DNA of 13,328 nucleotides from Mariprofundus sp. GTDB lineage: Bacteria > Pseudomonadota > Zetaproteobacteria > Mariprofundales > Mariprofundaceae. The stretch lies in NCBI GenBank assembly GCA_030951095.1, contig JAUZQI010000048.1:1-13328 (forward strand), written 5' to 3'. Of this stretch, positions 8,468 to 13,328 are shown piece after piece; position 1 is the stretch's first letter; each line of letters begins with the position of its first letter. Below the pieces are notes generated by a model. It did no database searches and was not told the origin of the DNA. It saw only the letters and a program-made list of their open reading frames with translations. A program made the position numbers and the translations under genes.

Positions 8468-8629
8468 CCTAGATCCTGCAAGTGGTTGTGCGTGCAGAGT
8501 GTAAGGTGTTGGTTTACATGGCGTATTGAAAAAACACGGAATCACCTCATTGGTGATGAGAGGTTTTTCAATAGTTCAGGTGAATCAAGAAGTTGCGCTA
8601 TGTATGTGCAAACACTTGCAGGATCTAGG
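8468..8629. mobile_element. 162-bp MITE with IS1380/ISEcp1-like ends
   Basis: Non-autonomous element with perfect 17-bp terminal inverted repeats CCTAGATCCTGCAAGTG (8468-8484 and 8613-8629). It is flanked by a 5-bp direct repeat TGATA (8463-8467 and 8630-8634), which marks a transposition event. ISEcp1 of the IS1380 family is known to begin CCTAGATTCT and to make 5-bp duplications, so a parent in that family is inferred. No transposase is encoded. Past the terminal repeats the two halves remain complementary for almost the whole length, down to an inner stem (TATTGAAAAA with TTTTTCAATA) and a CACC-TCATT-GGTG tip. The complete unit can therefore fold into one long hairpin. Confidence 0.85.
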
Positions 8630-8664
8630 TGATAAAACCATATCAACAAAATCGTGCGTTAACA

Positions 8665-8824
8665 GAGCCACTTGCAAAAGTCTGAGTGGATGAGTTGCAA
8701 TCCCACTTCGAATGCCTTTTTGGAAGGGAATGAGGAGTATGGTGGTTCCATTCTCCGAAATTCCAGTTCGTAGTGCGCCGGAGTGGGGAAGTAAATCGCC
8801 GTTCACAACTTTTGCAAGTGGCTC
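8665..8824. mobile_element. 160-bp MITE, family B copy 1
   Basis: Miniature element with perfect 17-bp terminal inverted repeats GAGCCACTTGCAAAAGT (8665-8681) and the complement at 8808-8824. A 4-bp direct repeat AACA flanks it (8661-8664 and 8825-8828). It is about 92 percent identical by eye to the copy at 11719-11879. No transposase gene is inside; open frames crossing it are short and not conserved between copies. The interior is partly self-complementary (for example CCCACTTCG near the left third against CGGAGTGGG at right, and a central ATGG-TGGTT-CCAT tip). Its right end lies 9 bp beyond the manC stop codon, so it becomes the 3' untranslated region of manC. The parent transposase family is unknown to me. 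Confidence 0.88.
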
Positions 8825-8833
8825 AACAGTCTG

Positions 8834-10249
8834 TCACTTCACCCTGCCATATGTATCGTCGAAACGTTCAATATCATCTTCTCCAAGGTAATCGCCTACC
8901 TGAACCTCAATCAACTGCAAAGGCAGGCTGCCCCGATTTTCAAGACGATGCATTTCCCCGATCGGAATATATGCACTGCCATTTTTACCCACAGTTTTCA
9001 CAAGATCCCCACAACTCACTGTGGCAGTTCCAGCCACGACGACCCAGTGCTCGGAACGGTGCTGATGCGACTGCAAACTAAGGCACCCACCCGGAATAAC
9101 CTCAATACGCTTCAATTTATATCCTGCATTCTGATCTTCCAGTACCGTATAACTCCCCCATGGCCTGCGCACAGTAACATGTTCAAGGTGATAGTTTCCA
9201 TGCCCCTCCTGTTTCAGCGAATCGACAAGTTCGCGAACTCGCTGGCTTTCACCAGCCTTGCATAACAGAATCGCATCCGGCGTTTCCACTGCAATGATAT
9301 CTTCCATGCCAACTGCAGCGATCAGGTTCTTTTCGCTACGTAGCAGTGAGCCCTTACAATCAATGGCCAGTACATTACCACTGATCTCGTTACCGTTCTT
9401 ATCCTGTTTGGCCATCTCATGCACAGCATCCCAACTACCTACATCCGACCAGCCAATATCTGCTACCACCAGAGATACAATTCCTGACTGTTCCATCACA
9501 CCATAGTCAATCGAAATATTCGGCATTTGCCCAAAGGAATCGCGAACCACCTCCCGCCATGCCTCGCCGCCATTCCACCTGTTGCGCATATCTTTAAGCA
9601 CAGACCACACATCCGGCAGGTATTTCTCTATTTCGCCCAATATGACAGAGGCTTTCCACACAAACATGCCCGAATTCCAGTAGTAATTACCATCATCGAG
9701 CATTTTCTGAGCAGTGGGAAAATCAGGTTTTTCAACAAAACGTAACACAGGATGAACATCATTTTCACCTGCCTCGGTCTGAATATATCCAAAACCGGTT
9801 TCAGGGCCGGTTGGAACAATACCGAAAGTGACAATACGCCCGGTTTCCGCAACTTGAACCGCTTTTTTCAGACACCGCTGAAAGGCTTTCTTTTTTCTTA
9901 CAATATGATCAGCCGGCAGCACCACAATGACCGGATCTCCATCACAATCATCCTGTAACAGAGCTGCAGCAATCGCGATAGCCGGCGCAGTATTACGCCC
10001 GCAGGGCTCCAGTATTGTGTTCAGCCCATCCAGTTCGGAAAATGCTTCGCCTGTTGCATGTGATTCGCCGGTAACCACACAAATATCATCTTTTTCGATC
10101 ATCGGACTTAAACGCCCGATCGTGGCACTCAGCATACTGTCCACACCATTGAGATTCAGAAACTGCTTGGGTAACTGCTGACGGGATAATGGCCACAGGC
10201 GACTACCCGATCCCCCTGCCAAAACCACTGCTTTCAATATGCTTCCCAT
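8834..10249 (-). CDS. manC: Mannose-1-phosphate guanylyltransferase / mannose-6-phosphate isomerase (type II, bifunctional)
   Basis: Makes mannose 6-phosphate from fructose 6-phosphate and later joins mannose 1-phosphate to GTP, giving GDP-mannose for O-antigen, capsule or other exopolysaccharide. The N-terminal nucleotidyltransferase domain (about 4-290) starts with LAGGSGSRLWPLSRQQLPKQ (10-29) and includes FVEKP, YYWNSGMFVW and DVGSWDAV. The C-terminal cupin isomerase domain (about 355-471) has RPWGSYTVLED, the metal-binding QSHQHRSEHW and the later MHRLENRG. Its 471 aa are typical of the type II enzymes. I chose ATG 10249, with GGGGG about 6 bases before it, over an in-frame TTG at 10261. 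The intermediate enzyme phosphomannomutase is not in the window. A weak TGGACA/TTAAAT pair with 19-bp spacing (10269-10299) is the only promoter candidate in the 96-bp gap upstream. Confidence 0.95.
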   Translation of the reverse strand: MGSILKAVVLAGGSGSRLWPLSRQQLPKQFLNLNGVDSMLSATIGRLSPMIEKDDICVVTGESHATGEAFSELDGLNTILEPCGRNTAPAIAIAAALLQDDCDGDPVIVVLPADHIVRKKKAFQRCLKKAVQVAETGRIVTFGIVPTGPETGFGYIQTEAGENDVHPVLRFVEKPDFPTAQKMLDDGNYYWNSGMFVWKASVILGEIEKYLPDVWSVLKDMRNRWNGGEAWREVVRDSFGQMPNISIDYGVMEQSGIVSLVVADIGWSDVGSWDAVHEMAKQDKNGNEISGNVLAIDCKGSLLRSEKNLIAAVGMEDIIAVETPDAILLCKAGESQRVRELVDSLKQEGHGNYHLEHVTVRRPWGSYTVLEDQNAGYKLKRIEVIPGGCLSLQSHQHRSEHWVVVAGTATVSCGDLVKTVGKNGSAYIPIGEMHRLENRGSLPLQLIEVQVGDYLGEDDIERFDDTYGRVK

Positions 10250-10345
10250 TATAGCCCCCAAATTTTCTATTTAACGTGAAATTACAATGATTCTGTCCAT
10301 GAAGGATATGTGTTCGATACTATGGAACGCTACACATTCAGGCGG

Positions 10346-11602
10346 CTACTCTGCTGCGTCCTCGGTTTGTTGCTTGAAGCGACGACTAACGTTGATCGTC
10401 ACATACAACCAAAGCAGACATAAAGCGATATTGATACCAATCAACACCATCGTAGGTAAGGCCAATAGCGCAACAACGATAAAAATGACGCCACCCTGAA
10501 TCAAATCCCCAAAACGGGTGAAAAACGTATTAATCGCCAGCATACCTTCATACCGGGAAAACTGATCCAGTGGCAAAAATAAAATTTGCTTGGTCGTATT
10601 GGCCACTGAATAATCGATACTGTTGTCTGCCATTTTCACAATGGCAAACCAGGCCAGCACAGGGAATGCCAGAACCGACAGATACATAGACAAGTTAATA
10701 ACTGCCAGACTAATCAGGGCACCGCCGACACCAATGACTTTATACATCGGTCTGACCACAAAAGCCTGTAAAACCAGTGTCGCAATATTGACGTATAAAT
10801 AAAATGTAGCATAAAATGCACCAATCTCACTACCACTTTTTTCACCTGTTACAAAATCGGCAAGAACATACTCACCTGTTGAATTAATCAGATTCAACAG
10901 CACAACCGACGCAGCAATCCAGCGAAGGTATGGCATATCCATCACCCGTTTTAACCCGCCCAGAAGATGTTTAATTGATTCCTCATCACTATTATCATGC
11001 TTTTTTCGTAGCGCATGGTCTGAGCCCGGAATAACTACGGTAACCAGGAGCATCACACAGGCAAGGAGCATCAATCCGTAGGTTCCCAGTTCCAGATAGA
11101 GAAATTTGGCTATCATGGCACCAATCATGGCACCCAGAGATCCACCAATAGCGATGTACGAGGTCAGTTTCTTTCCTTTTTCAACGCAATGATAATCGCT
11201 GACCATGGTCCAGAACTGCGATATCTGCACCACCGAAAAAATACCCAGCCAGATAAAGAATGGAACACCGATTTCCGTTCCAGATGAACCCATGCTGTAA
11301 AATATCATGAGGTTGAAAACAAGAAAAACTGTCACAAACTGGAATAGCTGGTCACCCCGGTATTTCCTGATCAGCGAACTATAGAAAGGAATCATGACCA
11401 GCAACAATGCAGCCTGGCCAGCCAGTGCATAACTACGTAACTCAGCACTACCATGCTCAAGAATGAGAGATTCTCGAACCGGCTTCAATAAGTAGTAAGC
11501 AAGCAGAATGAGGAATAGTCTGGCAGCAAAACGCAACGTTGCCTTGCCTTCAAGACTGTTCATATCCAACCATATATTTTCTATAAAGCCGTTAAGTCGC
11601 AT
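10346..11602 (-). CDS. ADP/ATP-translocase-like (Npt/Tlc, COG3202-type) membrane transporter
   Basis: Polytopic inner-membrane protein of 418 aa with about twelve hydrophobic segments. It resembles the nucleotide transporter branch of the major facilitators. The first helix ends in the family motif LLKPVRESLIL (38-48). Towards the C-terminus it has ANTTKQILFLPLD, then RYEGMLAINTFFTRFGDLIQ, the place where the family has a PLD, a Lys/Arg-rich step and an RxGD element. True ATP/ADP exchangers are known from obligate intracellular bacteria and plastids, while shorter relatives in free-living bacteria have no settled substrate, so I do not assign one. The charged loop at about 204-216 (RKKHDNSDEES) separates the two six-helix halves. 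Start is uncertain: GTG 11605, ATG 11602 (used), or ATG at codon 14; none has a clear ribosome site. manC lies 96 bp downstream. Confidence 0.8.
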   Translation of the reverse strand: MRLNGFIENIWLDMNSLEGKATLRFAARLFLILLAYYLLKPVRESLILEHGSAELRSYALAGQAALLLVMIPFYSSLIRKYRGDQLFQFVTVFLVFNLMIFYSMGSSGTEIGVPFFIWLGIFSVVQISQFWTMVSDYHCVEKGKKLTSYIAIGGSLGAMIGAMIAKFLYLELGTYGLMLLACVMLLVTVVIPGSDHALRKKHDNSDEESIKHLLGGLKRVMDMPYLRWIAASVVLLNLINSTGEYVLADFVTGEKSGSEIGAFYATFYLYVNIATLVLQAFVVRPMYKVIGVGGALISLAVINLSMYLSVLAFPVLAWFAIVKMADNSIDYSVANTTKQILFLPLDQFSRYEGMLAINTFFTRFGDLIQGGVIFIVVALLALPTMVLIGINIALCLLWLYVTINVSRRFKQQTEDAAE

Positions 11603-11718
11603 CACAACAGAGATATTCCCACCTTTAGAGCTATAATGAAAGGACTATATTTTCCTGCCTGTTACCTTCTAAAGAAAAAACAGGGTTTCGTCTGAAATGT
11701 CCTTTTTCTGTGAATAAA

Positions 11719-11879
11719 GAGCCACTTGAAAAAGTCTGAGTGGATGAGTTGCAATCCCACTTCGAGTGCATTTTTGGAATGGAATGAGGAGCATGGTGGT
11801 GCCATTCTCCGAAATTCCAGTTCAACAATGCGCCGGAGTGGGGAGGTAAATCGCCGTTCGCGACTTTTGCAAGTGGCTC
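11719..11879. mobile_element. 161-bp MITE, family B copy 2
   Basis: Second copy of the 8665-8824 element, in the same orientation. Ends are GAGCCACTTGAAAAAGTC on the left and the complement of GAGCCACTTGCAAAAGTC on the right: 18 bp with one mismatch. A different 4-bp direct repeat, TAAA (11715-11718 and 11880-11883), flanks it, showing an independent insertion and not a local duplication. About a dozen substitutions and one 1-bp length change separate the copies. The interior pairs better than in copy 1: GTGCATTTTTG on the left faces CAACAATGCGC on the right. It encodes no transposase. Confidence 0.88.
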
Positions 11880-11947
11880 TAAAGAAAATTTAAAAAGTAT
11901 GCTATTTCAGTCTGATTCGCTTATTAATTTCACCCAACAGCAGGGGC

Positions 11948-11976
11948 AAAAGGCAATCAAAGCATGATTGTCTTTT
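11948..11976 (-). terminator. Terminator-like hairpin after the CotH-type gene
   Basis: AAAAGGCAATCA (11948-11959) pairs with TGATTGTCTTTT (11965-11976) around an AAGCA loop, with one G-U pair. Read on the minus strand it lies 23 bases past the stop codon at 12000 and ends in CTTTT. The A/T-rich ends make it potentially active in both directions. It should separate the CotH-type gene from the transporter gene. Confidence 0.55.
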
Positions 11977-11999
11977 AGCTCACCTCTTTTGTTGTTGCA

Positions 12000-13328
12000 C
12001 TATTTACTGACCGGAACGCTCCACAATCGTGATTCCGGGGATGTACAAGCAATGAAACGGTAAATCCTTCCGGCGTCCAACTGAAAGTTCCTCACAGTTA
12101 ATGTGTTGGATTTCATGTTCACTTCTGTTCGCACCGGCTTCCATGTTTTTCCAGTATGCACCCACAAATTGACTGCATGCTCATTTTTTATGCCGCCCAA
12201 TTCATTCTTTTGTGAATGTTCATCAAAATATTCAAGACTCACATCAGCTTTGACATTGAGAGAAGGAACCCTTGTGAACAGCATCCATGATCTCTGAATA
12301 CACTGTTCAGGGTTGGCGCCTTCAAATACGTACATCGGGGGTTTGAATCCTTCCGCTTCGGCCTGAAAATCGGCAATGGCGAACTTCGATTTAAAATCAA
12401 GCCGTGTCAAAAAATAACCAAACCCCGGGTCATACACGATCAGCGAGTGTCTGGGATATGCAGTTGCAGCCCTGCCGGTAAATGGTTTCTCAAGCAATTT
12501 TGCCATGAATTCATGTTCATCCAGGCCTTTTTTGGGTTCCCCAACCGGCTCGACTATGCGCTGAGCCTCAGCATGCAATGCTGGATCCTCAGTTTCAAGG
12601 CTGGCGACATCTTCCGGATAAATGTCCTTACCTTTGGTATAGGCCACGTATTCCTTCATTTGCAGGGTATTTTTATACTTCCATTCAAATGTGCCAAACA
12701 GGTTGGATTCAAGATAAAACGGCCGTGCAATGCCAAAGTGAGCAACTGCATCATATTGCTCAATAAATGATTGGGGCGAACGCTTACCATATTTCTGTCT
12801 CACCTGGCCTGCCTCAAGCGCCCTGGCCAAATTTTGAACACGAGCATTCATCACAGTGGGTGAGAACCAGCCAAAGGTCTTTTCCGAGCCGTTTTTTTCT
12901 TTTCCGATTAGATGTTTCAGTCGTGTATAAAATTTTTCTTTCAGCTGCTTATTCATCATCGCCTTGGCTTTCAGCGGATTGAAAACACCCAGGTCAGGTG
13001 TATAGTAATACTGGAAGCGATCATTAAATATCGTCTCGGGAAATTTAACGAATGGATCAAAGGTTTGACCGAATGTAAGGTCATAATCCCACGGAATCAC
13101 TTTCCATTTGCCGGTTTTAGCTGACCTGATCAAAAAATAGTTTTTGTTATAGGTATCACCCTGACTGACCAGCGTGTTGGCTGTAAGCCAGTTGGTCAGT
13201 GAGTCATCTTCAAAGTTCTCAGCAATAAACTGATCGAATTTATCAACCGGCGTTTGCTTGATTTTTTTGGCCAGCGCTTTAAGACTGGAATAATCACTAT
13301 TTCCCGGCGACAGTTTCATCCAGCAATG
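12000..13328 (-). CDS. CotH-family protein kinase-like protein (5' partial)
   Basis: C-terminal part, at least 439 aa, of a CotH-type protein. The reading frame stays open to the window edge upstream of the internal ATG at 13319, so the true start is outside. Numbered from that ATG, the family core is GDTYNKNYFLIRSAKTG (54-70) followed by KWKVIPWDYDLTFGQTF (71-87). The Asp-x-Asp (78, 80) matches the metal-binding WDxD of CotH kinases; the upstream ATP-binding part is not in the window. The last about 110 residues look like beta-strands and may be a separate sandwich domain. CotH of Bacillus is known to phosphorylate spore-coat proteins. In Gram-negative bacteria the family is usually exported and of unknown target, so no substrate is proposed. 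No linked sporulation gene is present. Confidence 0.8.
   Translation of the reverse strand, partial: HCWMKLSPGNSDYSSLKALAKKIKQTPVDKFDQFIAENFEDDSLTNWLTANTLVSQGDTYNKNYFLIRSAKTGKWKVIPWDYDLTFGQTFDPFVKFPETIFNDRFQYYYTPDLGVFNPLKAKAMMNKQLKEKFYTRLKHLIGKEKNGSEKTFGWFSPTVMNARVQNLARALEAGQVRQKYGKRSPQSFIEQYDAVAHFGIARPFYLESNLFGTFEWKYKNTLQMKEYVAYTKGKDIYPEDVASLETEDPALHAEAQRIVEPVGEPKKGLDEHEFMAKLLEKPFTGRAATAYPRHSLIVYDPGFGYFLTRLDFKSKFAIADFQAEAEGFKPPMYVFEGANPEQCIQRSWMLFTRVPSLNVKADVSLEYFDEHSQKNELGGIKNEHAVNLWVHTGKTWKPVRTEVNMKSNTLTVRNFQLDAGRIYRFIACTSPESRLWSVPVSK

Larger units (their letters stand above)
8377..8833. other. Intergenic region holding two miniature elements
   Basis: 457 bp between the amiC start and the manC stop, both genes on the minus strand. 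About 70 percent is taken up by two unrelated palindromic elements (8468-8629 and 8665-8824) separated by 35 bp. Removing both elements and one copy of each target duplication would leave roughly 125 bp. No coding potential is convincing; the open frames here only cross the elements. The remaining 8377-8467 should hold the amiC leader, where only a poor TTGCAA/TATAAG pair with 19-bp spacing was found. Confidence 0.7.
11606..11999. other. Intergenic region with second family B element and terminator hairpin
   Basis: 394 bp between the CotH-type gene and the transporter gene, both on the minus strand. It holds the second 161-bp miniature element (11719-11879), a terminator-like hairpin just after the CotH gene (11948-11976), and an imperfect hairpin at 11658-11684 (CCTGTT with AACAGG plus TTCT with AGAA) upstream of the transporter. 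The transporter promoter should be in 11606-11718, but I could not point to a good one. No credible gene is visible. Confidence 0.65.

Noticed and set aside
8585..8806. Minus-strand frame crossing the two miniature elements
   Set aside because: It runs from one mobile element into the other and is not preserved in the second family B copy; chance open frame.
8377..8833. CRISPR-like or tRNA/integrase attachment-site array in the repeat-rich gap
   Set aside because: There are no regularly spaced direct repeats, no tRNA and no integrase; the repeats are terminal inverted repeats of two transposon-like elements.
11631..11828. 65-codon minus-strand frame over family B copy 2
   Set aside because: Half of it is miniature-element sequence; the corresponding frame in copy 1 differs, so it is not a gene.

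Overview
The window reads as chromosomal DNA of a Gram-negative proteobacterium. It has an outer-membrane barrel protein, MsbA, an AMIN-type periplasmic amidase, PII/AmtB nitrogen control and a possible sigma-54 promoter. Moderate GC and gene content would suit a gamma- or zetaproteobacterium, but I cannot fix the lineage from sequence alone. Most genes are on the minus strand; one sensor gene is on the plus strand.

Layout. (1) 19-2541, minus: TorF/Gcw_chp putative porin, glnK-type PII, amtB. The porin leads, a hairpin separates it from glnK, and a sigma-54-like -24/-12 element lies upstream. (2) 2542-2944: divergent control region with a sigma-70-like promoter facing right, a 22-bp palindrome beside its -35, and an unrecognised small ORF whose stop overlaps the start of the next gene. 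(3) 2945-4690, plus: three-PAS HD-GYP cyclic-di-GMP phosphodiesterase. (4) 4718-8376, minus: envelope operon amiC-like amidase, msbA, DUF374 acyltransferase, with almost no spacing between genes. (5) 8377-8833: gap filled by two different miniature inverted-repeat elements. (6) 8834-11602, minus: bifunctional mannose-1-phosphate guanylyltransferase/mannose-6-phosphate isomerase and an ADP/ATP-translocase-like membrane protein. (7) 11606-11999: gap with a second copy of one miniature element and a terminator hairpin. (8) 12000-13328, minus: CotH-type protein kinase, 5' end cut by the window edge.

How the genes fit together. The first block handles ammonium uptake and its PII gate. The amidase, MsbA and acyltransferase all act on the cell envelope, and ManC supplies GDP-mannose for surface polysaccharide. 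The HD-GYP sensor probably links a cytoplasmic signal to cyclic-di-GMP turnover.

The most unusual content is in the gaps. One 162-bp element has CCTAGATCC-type ends like those of IS1380-family elements such as ISEcp1, and a 5-bp target duplication. A separate 160/161-bp family is present twice, each copy with its own 4-bp target duplication. Both elements are imperfect palindromes over their whole length. In the first, every transition between the two arms keeps G-U pairing in a rightward transcript, which hints at a maintained RNA hairpin.
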